64,000 nt of DNA from NCBI GenBank assembly GCA_947167965.1, contig CAMVJW010000004.1:62001-126000 (forward strand). The letters are read 5' to 3'. Each line of letters begins with the position of its first letter. Position 1 is the first letter of the stretch. Shown piece after piece: positions 1 through 10,752 of the stretch. The notes under the pieces are model-generated. The model was not told the origin of the DNA and made no database searches. It saw nothing but the letters and a program-made list of their open reading frames with translations. The position numbers were made by a program, and so were the translations under genes. Origin of the DNA: an uncultured Clostridia bacterium (lineage in GTDB: Bacteria; Bacillota; Clostridia; TANB77; CAG-508).

Positions 1-2
1 CT

Positions 3-296
3 TCTTTATACGAAAATTTATGGATTAGAAATAAAGAGAAAATAAATGAAAATGCAAATAATATTGAAAAAATTGCAATAACAGAAACTGTGACTGTTAT
101 AAGTAAATTAAAACAAATGTATAAAGAATTAATAAGAAATAAAAGATTTATATTTAATAAATTATTCTCAGTTAAAAAAATGAGTAATCAAGAAGTGGTT
201 ACAGCCTTTTCTGGTTTATTAGAACTTTCTAGAAGAGAAAAAGTAGAAACTGAGCAAGACAAACTTTTTGGAGATATAAATGTTAAAAGGAAATAA
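3..296 (+). CDS. scpA: Segregation and condensation protein A, C-terminal part (5' end outside window)
   Basis: The frame is open from the first bases of the window, so this is the tail of a longer gene; the GTG at 90 is internal. The last residues, LLELSRREKVETEQDKLFGD followed by INV, match the C-terminal winged-helix end of ScpA, the kleisin that joins the Smc ATPase ends and ScpB in chromosome condensation. About 97 residues are visible, against about 250 for the family. The assignment rests on this C-terminal motif alone. A strong terminator follows the stop, so the gene is separate from the glycolytic cluster downstream. Confidence 0.75.
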   Translation, partial: SLYENLWIRNKEKINENANNIEKIAITETVTVISKLKQMYKELIRNKRFIFNKLFSVKKMSNQEVVTAFSGLLELSRREKVETEQDKLFGDINVKRK

Positions 297-331
297 AAGA
301 AGAAATTTGGTTGTAAATTTCTTCTTTTTTT
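297..331 (+). terminator. Rho-independent terminator of scpA
   Basis: Perfect 12-bp stem (AAGAAGAAATTT at 297-308 with its complement at 315-326), 6-nt loop, then a run of seven T. Confidence 0.9.
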
Positions 332-343
332 ATTATAAACTAC

Positions 344-372
344 TTGAAATATTTTAAAACTTGATATAGAAT
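344..372 (+). promoter_or_regulatory. SigA-type promoter of the gap cluster
   Basis: TTGAAA (344-349), 17-bp spacer, TAGAAT (367-372), about 70 nt upstream of the gap start. No binding sites for a CggR-like regulator were recognised, and no cggR gene precedes gap here. Confidence 0.6.
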
Positions 373-442
373 AAATTTGTCCGTAAATGGAAATAATTAC
401 AAATAAAAATACTTTTTAAGTATTTTAAAGGAGGAATTTTTT

Positions 443-1468
443 ATGTCAGTAAAAGTAGCTATTAATGGTTTTGGACGTATAGGACGTCTAGCATTTAGGC
501 AAATGTTTGGAGCGGAAGGATATGAGGTTGTTGCAATAAATGACTTAACAAGTCCAAAAATGCTTGCACACTTATTAAAATATGACTCTGCTCAAAAAAG
601 ATATGAAAAAGCAGATACAGTTTCTGCAAATGAGGAAGAAGGAACAATAACAGTAGATGGAAAAACAATAAAAATATATAAAGAAGCAGATGCAAATAAC
701 CTACCATGGGGAAAATTAGATGTTGACGTTGTTCTTGAATGTACAGGTTTCTATACATCAAAAGATAAAGCTATGGCACATATAAATGCTGGAGCAAAAA
801 AAGTTGTTATTTCTGCACCAGCAGGAAATGACTTACCAACAGTTGTTTTTGGAGTTAATGAAGGAATTTTAAAACCAGAAGATAAAGTTATTTCTGCAGC
901 ATCATGTACTACAAACTGCTTAGCTCCAATGGCTAAAGCTTTGAATGACTATGCACCAATTCAATCTGGTATAATGACAACAGTTCATGCTTATACTGGA
1001 GATCAAATGGTACTTGATGGACCACATAGAAAAGGTGATTTAAGAAGAGCAAGAGCAGCTGCTGAAAATATAGTTCCAAATTCTACTGGAGCAGCTAAAG
1101 CAATTGGACTTGTTATTCCAGAATTAAATGGAAAATTAATTGGATCAGCTCAACGTGTTCCAGTACCAACAGGATCAACAACTATACTAATTGCAACAAT
1201 AAAAACAGATAAAGAAGTAACTGTAGATTCAATAAATGCATACATGAAATCTGTTTCAAATGCTTCTTATGGTTATACAGATGAACCTCTTGTTTCATCA
1301 GATATTATAGGAATTACACAAGGTTCATTATTCGATAGCACACAAACAATGGTTGCTAAAGTATATGATGACACATATCAAGTACAAGTTGTTTCTTGGT
1401 ATGATAATGAAAATTCTTATACTTCACAAATGGTAAGAACCATCAAATATTTTGCTGAATTAAAATAG
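443..1468 (+). CDS. gap: Glyceraldehyde-3-phosphate dehydrogenase, phosphorylating, NAD type
   Basis: 341 residues, full length. It oxidises glyceraldehyde 3-phosphate to 1,3-bisphosphoglycerate in the cytoplasm. The N-terminal Rossmann motif [13 protein letters not shown] is at residues 7-19. The catalytic Cys155 lies in [10 protein letters not shown] and the partner His182 in [10 protein letters not shown]. Asp34 after the second strand suggests NAD rather than NADP use, as in glycolytic forms. AAAGGAGGA at 427-435 sits 7 nt before the ATG. First gene of the cluster gap-pgk-ispH-tpiA-gpmI. Confidence 0.97.
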   Translation: MSVKVAINGFGRIGRLAFRQMFGAEGYEVVAINDLTSPKMLAHLLKYDSAQKRYEKADTVSANEEEGTITVDGKTIKIYKEADANNLPWGKLDVDVVLECTGFYTSKDKAMAHINAGAKKVVISAPAGNDLPTVVFGVNEGILKPEDKVISAASCTTNCLAPMAKALNDYAPIQSGIMTTVHAYTGDQMVLDGPHRKGDLRRARAAAENIVPNSTGAAKAIGLVIPELNGKLIGSAQRVPVPTGSTTILIATIKTDKEVTVDSINAYMKSVSNASYGYTDEPLVSSDIIGITQGSLFDSTQTMVAKVYDDTYQVQVVSWYDNENSYTSQMVRTIKYFAELK

Positions 1469-1496
1469 TAAGTAAAAATAACAATAACAAAGGAGG

Positions 1497-1522
1497 AGGT
1501 TGGGAAAACATATTTCCAACCT
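1497..1522 (+). promoter_or_regulatory. Intergenic hairpin between gap and pgk
   Basis: AGGTTGGGAAA (1497-1507) pairs with TTTCCAACCT (1513-1522) around a 5-nt loop, with one bulged G. There is no T run, so a terminator is unlikely. The 5' arm follows a Shine-Dalgarno-like AAAGGAGG with no start codon at usual spacing. It could be an mRNA processing or stability element that separates gap from pgk expression; that role is inferred. Confidence 0.5.
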
Positions 1523-1567
1523 TTAAATTTGTATTTACAATATAAAAATAAAAGGAGAATAATAATA

Positions 1568-2755
1568 ATGAGTAAAAAAACAGTTAAAGATATTGATTTA
1601 AAGGACAAAAAAGTTTTGGTTAGATGTGATTTTAATGTACCTATGGATGAAAACCAAAATATTACAGATAATAGAAGAATAGTAGCAGCATTACCTACTA
1701 TTAAATATTTATTAGAACAAAATTGTAAAATAGTACTTTGTTCACATTTAGGTAGACCTAAAGGAGAAGTAAAAAAAGAATTCTCTTTAGCACCTGTTGG
1801 AAAAGAGCTTTCAAAACAATTATGTAGAGAAGTTATAATGGCTAATGATGTAATTGGAGAAGATGCTAAAACTAAAGCTAACAATTTAAAAAATGGGGAA
1901 ATTTTATTATTAGAAAATGTAAGATTTCATAGAGAAGAAACAGATAATGATCCAGAATTTGCAAAAGAATTATCAAAATATGGTGAAGTATTTGTTAATG
2001 ATGCCTTTGGTACTGTTCATAGAGCACATGCTTCTACAGAAGGAGTTGCTAAATATATCCCTGCAGTATCAGGATTTTTAATAGAAAAAGAATTAAAATT
2101 TTTAGGAGATGCATTAGAAAATCCGGAAAGACCACTAGTCTCAATACTTGGAGGATCAAAAGTTTCTGATAAAATTGGAGTAATAGATAGTTTACTTGAA
2201 AAAGTAGATACTTTATTAATTGGTGGAGGTATGGCATATACATTTTATAAAGTACTAGGTTATAGTATAGGAAATTCAATATGTGAAGATGATAAACTAG
2301 ATTTAGCAAAAGAACTAATGAAAAAAGCTGAAGAAAAAAATGTAAAAATGCTATTACCAATAGATAATAAACTAGGAAAAGAGTTTTCACCAAATACTGA
2401 AACAATGATAGTAGATAGAGATTCTATTCCTGATGGATGGGAAGGATTAGATATTGGGCCTAAAACAATTGAATTATATTCTGAGGAATTAAAAAAAGCA
2501 AAAACAGTAATTTGGAATGGTACTGTTGGAGTTGCAGAATTTGAAAAATTTGCACAAGGAACAAACTCACTTGCTAAAGTTTTAGCAGATCTAGAAGATG
2601 TTGTTACAATAATTGGTGGAGGAGATACAGCTGCGGCTGTGCAAAAATCAGGAGTTGCTGACAAAATGACTCATATATCTACTGGTGGAGGAGCATCTTT
2701 AGAATTTATTGAAGGTAAAAAATTACCAGGAATTGAAGTATTAGAAAACAAATAA
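1568..2755 (+). CDS. pgk: Phosphoglycerate kinase
   Basis: 395 residues, the usual length. It transfers the acyl phosphate of 1,3-bisphosphoglycerate to ADP. Family landmarks in order are VRCDFNVP near residue 20, HLGRP near 63, GGSKVSDKI in the middle, and the nucleotide-side loops IGGGDTAAA and [10 protein letters not shown] near the end. The start at 1568 is chosen because GGAG at 1554-1557 is 10 nt upstream and the product then begins [10 protein letters not shown] as in homologues; an in-frame ATG at 1529 would add 13 residues and has no ribosome site. Confidence 0.97.
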   Translation: MSKKTVKDIDLKDKKVLVRCDFNVPMDENQNITDNRRIVAALPTIKYLLEQNCKIVLCSHLGRPKGEVKKEFSLAPVGKELSKQLCREVIMANDVIGEDAKTKANNLKNGEILLLENVRFHREETDNDPEFAKELSKYGEVFVNDAFGTVHRAHASTEGVAKYIPAVSGFLIEKELKFLGDALENPERPLVSILGGSKVSDKIGVIDSLLEKVDTLLIGGGMAYTFYKVLGYSIGNSICEDDKLDLAKELMKKAEEKNVKMLLPIDNKLGKEFSPNTETMIVDRDSIPDGWEGLDIGPKTIELYSEELKKAKTVIWNGTVGVAEFEKFAQGTNSLAKVLADLEDVVTIIGGGDTAAAVQKSGVADKMTHISTGGGASLEFIEGKKLPGIEVLENK

Positions 2756-2811
2756 TATATAATTAATTGATAAAAAAGTTCACCATTGTAATGTAAAAGG
2801 AGTATGTGAAT

Positions 2812-3681
2812 TTGGAAATTATAGTTGGAAAAAATGCTGGGATTTGTCTTGTAGCACAAAAAGCAATTGATAGAATGTTAGAAGAAGCTAAAAAAGACTC
2901 GGTATATTGTATTGGAGAAATAGTTCATAATCGAAATGTTGTAGAAAGCCTAGAAAAAGTAGGTATAAATTTTATCAAAAAAGTTGAGGAATCAAAAGGA
3001 ACAATAATAATTGGAGCACATGGAGTTTCAAAAGATATTTATGAATCAATAAAGAAAACGAACAAGGAAGTTATTGATTTAACTTGTCCAAAGGTTATGA
3101 ATGTAAAAAAAATAGCGGAAGAATATTTTGAAAAAGGCTATTTTATAATCATTTTTGGAAAACCAAATCATTCAGAAGTGCTTGGAATAAAAAGCATAGC
3201 TAAAAATGAATGTGTGAATATAGCAAATAAGGATCAAGTATCTGAGACACTTAATAGAATTAAAGATAAAAATAGAATATTAATAATTTCACAAACAACT
3301 TTTAGTTCAGCAAAATTTGACGAAATTGTAGAAGAAATTAAGAAACAACTAAAAATGGATGTTATATTAGAGGTAAAGAAGACGGTATGTTCAACAACAG
3401 AAATTAGACAAAAAGAGACTAAGGAAATTGCAAAAAAAGTTAATGCTATGATTATAGTTGGAGATAAAGAAAGTTCAAATACTAATGAATTATACAGTAT
3501 AGCATGTAAATACTGTGATAATACTCAATTTGTATTAAATGCAGAAGAATTAGATTTTAGTTTAATTAAAAAAGACGATAAAATAGGTATTATGGCAGGT
3601 GCTTCAACTCCAAAAGAAGATATATATAAAATAAAAAATGCATTATTAGAATTTGAAAAGATAAATAAAAAGGAGGATTAG
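2812..3681 (+). CDS. ispH: 4-hydroxy-3-methylbut-2-enyl diphosphate reductase (IspH/LytB)
   Basis: 289 residues. Last step of the MEP isoprenoid pathway, making IPP and DMAPP with a [4Fe-4S] cluster. The three cluster cysteines (C12, C92, C193), the catalytic E122 within NHSE, H39, and the substrate residues SSNT (221-224) and S265 are all present. The usual GFCxGV around the first cysteine is changed to GICLVA. Two starts are possible: GTG at 2806, only 3 nt after AAAAGGAG, or TTG at 2812, 9 nt after it. I prefer TTG because of the spacing and because the protein then begins MEII as in relatives. It sits inside the glycolytic cluster, 4 nt before tpiA. Confidence 0.93.
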   Translation: MEIIVGKNAGICLVAQKAIDRMLEEAKKDSVYCIGEIVHNRNVVESLEKVGINFIKKVEESKGTIIIGAHGVSKDIYESIKKTNKEVIDLTCPKVMNVKKIAEEYFEKGYFIIIFGKPNHSEVLGIKSIAKNECVNIANKDQVSETLNRIKDKNRILIISQTTFSSAKFDEIVEEIKKQLKMDVILEVKKTVCSTTEIRQKETKEIAKKVNAMIIVGDKESSNTNELYSIACKYCDNTQFVLNAEELDFSLIKKDDKIGIMAGASTPKEDIYKIKNALLEFEKINKKED

Positions 3682-3685
3682 TGTT

Positions 3686-4441
3686 ATGAGAAAAAAAGTA
3701 ATTGCAGGGAACTGGAAAATGAATATGCTACCAAATGAAGCTATTTCAATGATAACAGAATTAACTCCATTAGTTAAAGACATAGAAAATGAAGTTGTAC
3801 TTTGTGTTCCTTATGTGGATTTATTTTATTCAATATTAACAGCCCAAGGTACAAATATTAAAATTGGAGCACAAAATATGCATTATGAAGAAAAAGGTGC
3901 ATATACTGGAGAGGTCTCAGGGAAAATGCTAAAATCAATTGGAGTAGAATATGTAATTATAGGTCACTCAGAAAGAAGACAGTATTATAATGAAACTGAT
4001 GAGACAGTTAATAAAAAGATAAAAGCAGCTTTTGAAAACAGTTTAAAACCAATAGTATGTGTTGGAGAGACATTAGAAGAAAGAGAAGCAGGAAAGGCAT
4101 TTGAAATAATTGAAAATCAAACAAAAAAAGCACTAGAAGGATTAACAGAAGAACAAGTTGCAAATACTATAATTGCATATGAGCCAATCTGGGCAATTGG
4201 TACAGGAAAAACTGCTACAAGTAATGATGCAAATGAAGCATGTAAAAAAATAAGAGAAAAAATTGCCAAAATCTATGGACAAAACACCGCTGAAAGAGTT
4301 ATAATACAGTACGGTGGAAGCATGAAACCTGAAAATGCAAAAGAACTTTTGGAAATGTCTGACATAGATGGAGGTCTTATAGGAGGAGCAAGTCTAAAAG
4401 CTGACTCTTTTGCTAAAATAGTAAAATATAATAATAATTAA
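3686..4441 (+). CDS. tpiA: Triosephosphate isomerase
   Basis: 251 residues, the standard TIM-barrel length. It interconverts dihydroxyacetone phosphate and glyceraldehyde 3-phosphate. The active-site residues are visible: N9 and K11 in AGNWKMN, H94 in IIGHSERR, E166 in AYEPIWAIGTG, and the phosphate loop YGGSMKPEN and GLIGGASLK. The AGGAGGA ribosome site lies within the last codons of ispH and only 4 nt separate the genes, so co-transcription and probably translational coupling with ispH are likely. Confidence 0.97.
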   Translation: MRKKVIAGNWKMNMLPNEAISMITELTPLVKDIENEVVLCVPYVDLFYSILTAQGTNIKIGAQNMHYEEKGAYTGEVSGKMLKSIGVEYVIIGHSERRQYYNETDETVNKKIKAAFENSLKPIVCVGETLEEREAGKAFEIIENQTKKALEGLTEEQVANTIIAYEPIWAIGTGKTATSNDANEACKKIREKIAKIYGQNTAERVIIQYGGSMKPENAKELLEMSDIDGGLIGGASLKADSFAKIVKYNNN

Positions 4442-4500
4442 AATAAATTATATTGCATAAAATATTATATAATTTGTAAAAAAAGGAAGGATACTGAATA

Positions 4501-6033
4501 ATGAATGACAAATTAACAATGCTAATGATATTAGATGGATTTGGAGAAAACCCAAAAAGTGAAGGAAATGCTGTTAAACAAGCTAATACTCCAAACTTAG
4601 ATAAACTAATGAAAAAATACCCAACAACTCATATTTCTGCAAGTGGTATGGCAGTTGGTCTTCCAGAAGGTCAAATGGGTAATTCAGAAGTAGGACATAC
4701 AAATATAGGTGCAGGAAGAATAGTTTATCAAGAATTAACAAGAATAACGAAGTCTATTGAAGATGGTGATTTTTTTGCAAATTCAGAGCTTATAGATGCG
4801 ATAGAAAATTGCAAAAAAAATAATTCAAAACTTCATATTTTAGGTTTATTATCAGATGGAGGTGTTCATAGCCATAACAGACATTTATATGGTTTACTTG
4901 AACTTGCCAAAAGAAGAGATTTTGAAGATGTATATGTACATTGCTTTTTAGATGGAAGAGATACACCACCTGCATCTGCTGAAAACTATATTCAAGAATT
5001 AGAAGAAAAAATGAAAGAAAAAGGTGTAGGAAAAATTGCAACATTATCTGGTAGATTCTATAGTATGGATAGAGATAAACGTTGGCAAAGAATTCAAAAA
5101 GCATATAATGCAATGGTATTTGGAGAGGGCATAAAATTTGGTAGTAGTATAAATGCAATAGAGAATTCATATCAAAAAGAAGTATTTGACGAATTTGTTG
5201 AGCCTACAGTTATAACAAATGGAGAAAATCCAGTTGCTACAATTGAAGACGGTGATTCTGTTATTTTCTTTAACTTTAGACCTGATAGAGCTAGAGAAAT
5301 AACACGTGCTTTAGTTGATGAAGATTTTAATGAATTTAAAACTAAAAAAATGAATTTATATTATGTATGTTTTACAAGTTATGATGAAACAATGCCAAAT
5401 GTTCATGTTGCATTTAAAAAAGAACCTATAGTTAATACACTTGGAGAAATCATTAGTAAAAATGGTGGAAAACAACTTAGAATAGCTGAAACAGAAAAAT
5501 ATGCTCATGTTACATTCTTCTTTAATGGAGGAGAAGAAAAACAATATGATGGAGAAGACAGAATTTTAGTTCCATCTCCAAAAGTAGAAACTTATGATTT
5601 ACAACCAGAGATGAGTGCAAATGAAGTATGTGACAAGGTAGTGGATAGCATTAATTCAAAGAAATATAATTGTATTATACTTAATTTTGCTAACCCCGAT
5701 ATGGTGGGACATACTGGAAGCTTACCTGCAGCAATAAAAGCTGTTGAAACAATAGACAATTGTGTCGGAAGAATTTATGATGCAATAGAATCTCAAAAGG
5801 CAAATTTAATAATTACAGCAGATCATGGAAATTGTGAGCAAATGATAGATTATAAAACTGGAGAACCACATACAGCACACACTACAAATCTAGTACCACT
5901 AATATTAGTTTCTGAAAAAGAAAATTTAAAACTAAAAGAAGGTAGACTTTGTGATCTAGCTCCAACAATGTTAGAGTTATTAGATATTAAACAACCAGAA
6001 GAAATGACGGGAAATAGTATAATAGAAAAATAA
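4501..6033 (+). CDS. gpmI: 2,3-bisphosphoglycerate-independent phosphoglycerate mutase
   Basis: 510 residues, normal for the manganese-dependent alkaline-phosphatase-superfamily mutase that interconverts 3- and 2-phosphoglycerate. Metal ligand D12 is in LDGFG and the phosphorylated serine S62 in [10 protein letters not shown]. The C-terminal metal motifs are ADHGNCEQM and [20 protein letters not shown] at 4481-4490 lies 10 nt before the ATG. Manganese-dependent iPGM enzymes are pH-sensitive in spore formers, which suits the cot genes elsewhere in the window. Confidence 0.97.
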   Translation: MNDKLTMLMILDGFGENPKSEGNAVKQANTPNLDKLMKKYPTTHISASGMAVGLPEGQMGNSEVGHTNIGAGRIVYQELTRITKSIEDGDFFANSELIDAIENCKKNNSKLHILGLLSDGGVHSHNRHLYGLLELAKRRDFEDVYVHCFLDGRDTPPASAENYIQELEEKMKEKGVGKIATLSGRFYSMDRDKRWQRIQKAYNAMVFGEGIKFGSSINAIENSYQKEVFDEFVEPTVITNGENPVATIEDGDSVIFFNFRPDRAREITRALVDEDFNEFKTKKMNLYYVCFTSYDETMPNVHVAFKKEPIVNTLGEIISKNGGKQLRIAETEKYAHVTFFFNGGEEKQYDGEDRILVPSPKVETYDLQPEMSANEVCDKVVDSINSKKYNCIILNFANPDMVGHTGSLPAAIKAVETIDNCVGRIYDAIESQKANLIITADHGNCEQMIDYKTGEPHTAHTTNLVPLILVSEKENLKLKEGRLCDLAPTMLELLDIKQPEEMTGNSIIEK

Positions 6034-6062
6034 AAAATTATATTATTAAATAAAATCTATAA

Positions 6063-6098
6063 GGGGGAAAACTACTTTTTGTAGTAAATATACTAATG
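6063..6098 (+). promoter_or_regulatory. Ribosome site separated from the start codon by a small hairpin
   Basis: GGGGG at 6063-6067 is the only Shine-Dalgarno candidate for the following gene but lies 28 nt before its ATG at 6096. Between them ACTAC (6071-6075) and GTAGT (6081-6085) can form a 5-bp hairpin with a T5 loop. Folding it would shorten the effective spacing to about 13 nt. The stem is short, so this is only suggestive; initiation at the later ATG (6117) is an alternative. Confidence 0.25.
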
Positions 6099-6806
6099 CT
6101 AGCAATTACAAAAAATATGAAAAAAATATTTGAAAAAATACAAAGCTGTATTTTTGAATTAATATTAGAAAGATGGGATGAAATCTATTTATATGCTTCT
6201 GTAATTCAAGATAAAAATAACAAACAAACTGGAGAAATGTTTTTTTACTATATTCCAAAAGGAGCATTATTTAGAAAAAAGCCTGTTAATGTATATGAAG
6301 TTCCAAGAAAGTTTAATATTAATGAAGGAGAATACTTAAAAATTGTAGATGCATTATATGAAAACATAAAAGAATTACAACAAGAGTTTAAAAATACTAA
6401 TCAAGATGTATGGACAAATTTATCTATTTCAATTGCACATACAAGATTTAAGGTAGAATTCTTTTATGATGAAGTATTAAATGATAAAAATTCTAGTTAT
6501 ATTAGACATGTTATTTGGAGATATAAGTATTTGCATGTTGGAGGAGAAATTAAAGAAGAAAAAGATATTTTAGAAAATTATTTTAAAGAAGTTTCTATGT
6601 CTAATGCAAAATCAGAAGTATATCAAACAGGATTATATGTTAAATCATCTAATAATTTAGTAGGATTTGATAAAGAAATAGAAGAAGAAAAAATAAGACA
6701 ATCTGAGATCGAAAGAAAAGAAAATGAACTTCAAGAAAAAAAAAAGAAAGAAGAAAAAAAGTTAAAAGAAGTAAAGAAGAACGGAAATCAAATATTAAAT
6801 TATTAA
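6096..6806 (+). CDS. YezG-family (DUF600-like) immunity protein with charged C-terminal tail
   Basis: 236 residues. The first 150 resemble the YezG family, known as antitoxins for LXG/YeeF-type polymorphic toxins: WDEIYLYASV near 28-37, FFYYIPKG, then LQQEFKNTNQDVWTNLSISI and IRHVIWRYKYL. Residues from about 195 to 232 are almost pure Lys/Glu, probably a helix or coiled coil that is not usual in the family. No toxin gene is adjacent; the neighbours are gpmI and an Fe-S scaffold gene. The start has a poor ribosome site. Family membership is recognised from motifs; a present-day immunity role is inference. Confidence 0.72.
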   Translation: MLAITKNMKKIFEKIQSCIFELILERWDEIYLYASVIQDKNNKQTGEMFFYYIPKGALFRKKPVNVYEVPRKFNINEGEYLKIVDALYENIKELQQEFKNTNQDVWTNLSISIAHTRFKVEFFYDEVLNDKNSSYIRHVIWRYKYLHVGGEIKEEKDILENYFKEVSMSNAKSEVYQTGLYVKSSNNLVGFDKEIEEEKIRQSEIERKENELQEKKKKEEKKLKEVKKNGNQILNY

Positions 6807-6906
6807 ACTAGTAATACAATTATTATTAAAGTGTTATTTATTAAAAATACTATATAATAAATTTTATATAATATAATTTATATTTATAATGAAAGGAGCA
6901 AATAAA

Positions 6907-7599
6907 ATGATTTATTCAAAAGAATTAGAAGGAATGTGTTCAGTGGCTAAAGGAGTTGATCATGGACCAGCACCAATACCAGAAGAGGGTAAATGGGTAA
7001 AAGCTAAAGAAATAAAAGATATTTCTGGCTTAACTCATGGAATTGGATGGTGTGCACCTCAACAAGGAGCTTGTAAATTAACATTAAATGTCAAAGAGGG
7101 AATTATTCAAGAGGCATTAATTGAAACAATTGGATGTTCAGGAATGACACATTCAGCAGCTATGGCTGGAGAAATTTTAACAGGAAAAACACTACTTGAA
7201 GCACTAAATACTGATTTAGTTTGTGATGCTATAAATACTGCTATGAGAGAATTATTCTTACAAATAGTATATGGTAGAACTCAAACTGCTTTTTCAGAAG
7301 GAGGTCTTCCAGTAGGAGCTGGACTTGAAGATTTAGGAAAAGGTCATACAAGCCAAGTAGGAACAATTTACTCAAGTTCTTTAAAAGGGCCTAGATATTT
7401 AAATCTAGCTGAAGGTTACATAGTAGAATTAGGATTAGATAAAGATGACCAAATAATTGGTTATAAATATGTTCATATTGGAAAAATGATGGATAATATA
7501 AAAGCAGGAATGAATCCTGTAGATGCAATTGAAAAAGCTTCAGGAAAATACGGTAGATTTGATGAAGCAGTTAAAAAAATTGATCCAAGAAAAGAATAA
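6907..7599 (+). CDS. NifU-like iron-sulfur cluster assembly scaffold protein
   Basis: 230 residues. It resembles the NifU/IscU-like proteins that accompany GGGtGRT genes in Clostridia. Candidate cluster-ligand cysteines are C49 and C56 (GWCAPQQGACKL), C77 (IGCSGMT) and C106. The start at 6907 is preceded by GAAAGGAG at 8 nt; an in-frame ATG at 6889 overlaps that ribosome site and is rejected. It is 23 nt upstream of the GGGtGRT gene, and the two almost certainly form an operon. The substrate of the scaffold is not known. Confidence 0.8.
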   Translation: MIYSKELEGMCSVAKGVDHGPAPIPEEGKWVKAKEIKDISGLTHGIGWCAPQQGACKLTLNVKEGIIQEALIETIGCSGMTHSAAMAGEILTGKTLLEALNTDLVCDAINTAMRELFLQIVYGRTQTAFSEGGLPVGAGLEDLGKGHTSQVGTIYSSSLKGPRYLNLAEGYIVELGLDKDDQIIGYKYVHIGKMMDNIKAGMNPVDAIEKASGKYGRFDEAVKKIDPRKE

Positions 7600-7622
7600 T
7601 AAATTTTAAGGAGGAATTGAAA

Positions 7623-8624
7623 ATGTCGGTAACATTTGAAAGTTATGAAAGAAGAATTGAACAAATTAAACCAGTTATGGAAAAATATGGAATCAAAGAT
7701 TTTGAGGATGCATTAAAAATATGTACAGATAAGGGATTTAATCCATATGATATAGTTAAAGGAATTCAACCAATATGTTTTGAAAATGCTTGTTGGGCTT
7801 ATACATTAGGTGCAGCAATTGCAATTAAAAAAGGATGCACAAAAGCATCAGATGCAGCAAAAGCTTTAGGAGAAGGTTTACAAGCTTTTTGTATACCAGG
7901 ATCTGTTGCAGATGACAGAAAAGTTGGTTTAGGTCATGGTAATTTAGCATCAATGCTATTATCAGAAGATACAAAATGTTTTGCATTTTTAGCAGGACAT
8001 GAATCTTTTGCAGCAGCAGAAGGAGCAATTGGTATTGCAAAATCAGCTAATAAAGTAAGAACTAATCCATTAAGAGTAATTTTAAATGGTTTAGGAAAAG
8101 ATGCTGCACAAGTTATTTCAAGAATAAATGGATTTACATATGTAAAAACAGATTTTGATTTCTATACAGGAAAAGTAAAAGTAGTAGAAGAAATACCATA
8201 TTCAGATGGAGAAAGAAGCAAAGTTAGATGTTATGGTACAAATGATGTTAGAGAAGGTGTAGCTATAATGTGGATGGAAGATGTAGATGTTTCAATCACA
8301 GGAAATTCTACAAACCCTACAAGATTCCAACATCCAGTTGCAGGTACATACAAAAAAGAAAGAATAGAAAATGGAAAGAAATATTTCTCTGTTGCATCTG
8401 GTGGTGGAACAGGTAGAACTCTTCATCCTGATAATATGGCAGCAGGACCTGCTTCATATGGTATGACAGATACAATGGGAAGAATGCATTCAGATGCACA
8501 ATTTGCAGGTTCATCATCAGTTCCAGCACATGTTGAGATGATGGGATTAATAGGAATGGGTAATAACCCAATGGTAGGTGCCTCAGTAGCTGTTGCAGTA
8601 GCAATTGAAGAAGCTATGAAATAG
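7623..8624 (+). CDS. GGGtGRT protein
   Basis: 333 residues. The name-giving motif GGGTGRT is at residues 260-266, followed by LHPDNMAAGPASYGMTDT and a glycine-rich C-terminus (GLIGMGNNPMVGAS). This family is widespread in anaerobic Clostridia and is usually encoded next to a NifU-like scaffold, as here; its biochemical function is, to my knowledge, unassigned. GGAGG at 7610-7614 is 8 nt before the ATG at 7623; the TTG at 7617 is too close to be the start. No signal peptide or membrane segment is visible. Confidence 0.88.
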   Translation: MSVTFESYERRIEQIKPVMEKYGIKDFEDALKICTDKGFNPYDIVKGIQPICFENACWAYTLGAAIAIKKGCTKASDAAKALGEGLQAFCIPGSVADDRKVGLGHGNLASMLLSEDTKCFAFLAGHESFAAAEGAIGIAKSANKVRTNPLRVILNGLGKDAAQVISRINGFTYVKTDFDFYTGKVKVVEEIPYSDGERSKVRCYGTNDVREGVAIMWMEDVDVSITGNSTNPTRFQHPVAGTYKKERIENGKKYFSVASGGGTGRTLHPDNMAAGPASYGMTDTMGRMHSDAQFAGSSSVPAHVEMMGLIGMGNNPMVGASVAVAVAIEEAMK

Positions 8625-8655
8625 GAAATATTTGAATATAAGGAGATGAAGTTTT

Positions 8656-9177
8656 ATGGAACTGCCATATAAATTAAAAGATACCATAGATGATTACGAG
8701 TTTAAAACTAAAATAGGAACAATTATAATAAATGGAAAGGGTGTATTTGGACGTGTTGTATTAGATGAAAACTTCAATATACTTGGAGAATATGACGAAG
8801 AAATTGTATTGAAAAATGGTTATTATATTGTAGATTATCAGCCCAATTGGAATAAACAAATGAAAGGCTTAGCTATAATTAAAGTATGTATTAAACCAGG
8901 TAAATATTTTGAATATGATAGAAAATTTGTTATTACAGGAAATTTGGTTTCTTCTCAAGAATTAGAAGAATTAATGGCAAGATTTGGAAAGGATAAAATT
9001 ATAAAATGTTTTGAATTAGCAAAAAAGTTTTATAATGCAGAATTAGATGAAAAGATACTTAATGATGAAGATAATACTATTAAAGAATTATTTAACTCCA
9101 CAAATGTGAAAAAAGCCCCAATTACTCCTGGAACTCAAGGAGAAGGGGAAACTCCTGGTGAAAATGGTAGCAGATAA
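8656..9177 (+). CDS. Hypothetical protein in the GGGtGRT operon
   Basis: 173 residues, not recognised. It begins 31 nt after the GGGtGRT gene with AAGGAGATG as ribosome site, and a terminator follows, so it is the last gene of a three-gene unit. Residues 1-90 look like a small beta-rich domain (KTKIGTIIINGKGVFGRVVL, NGYYIVDYQP), about 90-140 look helical, and the last 25 residues are Pro/Gly/Thr/Glu-rich and probably disordered. It has no cysteine pattern typical of metal binding. Confidence 0.7.
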   Translation: MELPYKLKDTIDDYEFKTKIGTIIINGKGVFGRVVLDENFNILGEYDEEIVLKNGYYIVDYQPNWNKQMKGLAIIKVCIKPGKYFEYDRKFVITGNLVSSQELEELMARFGKDKIIKCFELAKKFYNAELDEKILNDEDNTIKELFNSTNVKKAPITPGTQGEGETPGENGSR

Positions 9178-9187
9178 AAACAGTAAA

Positions 9188-9220
9188 AACAGAGATGAAA
9201 AAATTCATCCCTGTTTTTTT
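9188..9220 (+). terminator. Terminator after the GGGtGRT operon
   Basis: AACAGAGATGAA (9188-9199) pairs with TTCATCCCTGTT (9204-9215) with one A-C mismatch, 4-nt loop, then a run of T to 9220. It separates this unit from eno. Confidence 0.85.
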
Positions 9221-9271
9221 ATTATCATTTATTAGAATAGTAAGTATTGAGTTTGTATATACTACTAATAA

Positions 9272-10594
<1,323 letters not shown>

Positions 10595-10626
10595 AGAATA
10601 TTACAGATGTTTGAAGTTTGAAGTAG

Positions 10627-10660
10627 GAGGTAGAAAGTAAGAATTTCTATCTCTTTTTTT
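10627..10660 (+). terminator. Terminator of eno
   Basis: GAGGTAGAAA (10627-10636) pairs with TTTCTATCTC (10644-10653) with one G-U pair and a 7-nt loop, followed by T7. Confidence 0.85.
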
Positions 10661-10685
10661 CATATGTGAAAATTTAAAAAAATAG

Positions 10686-10714
10686 TTGAAAAAAAGCCAA
10701 TTAAAGTATATAAT
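10686..10714 (+). promoter_or_regulatory. Promoter of valS
   Basis: TTGAAA (10686-10691), 17-bp spacer, perfect TATAAT (10709-10714), 38 nt before the valS ATG. The transcribed leader would be only about 30 nt, too short for the T-box riboswitch that often controls synthetase genes in Firmicutes. Confidence 0.75.
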
Positions 10715-10752
10715 ATACCCGATTTCGTTAAAATAAATAGGGAGATGAATTT

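Noticed and set aside
1417..1884. 155-codon - strand open frame spanning the gap-pgk junction
   Set aside because: It overlaps two clear glycolytic genes on the other strand and has a biased, hydrophobic shadow composition.
9231..9263. Complete promoter for eno
   Set aside because: TATACT is a fair -10 box, but no acceptable -35 sequence lies 16-18 bp upstream.
10661..10752. T-box riboswitch before valS
   Set aside because: Only about 40 nt lie between the promoter and the start codon, and no specifier loop or antiterminator is present.
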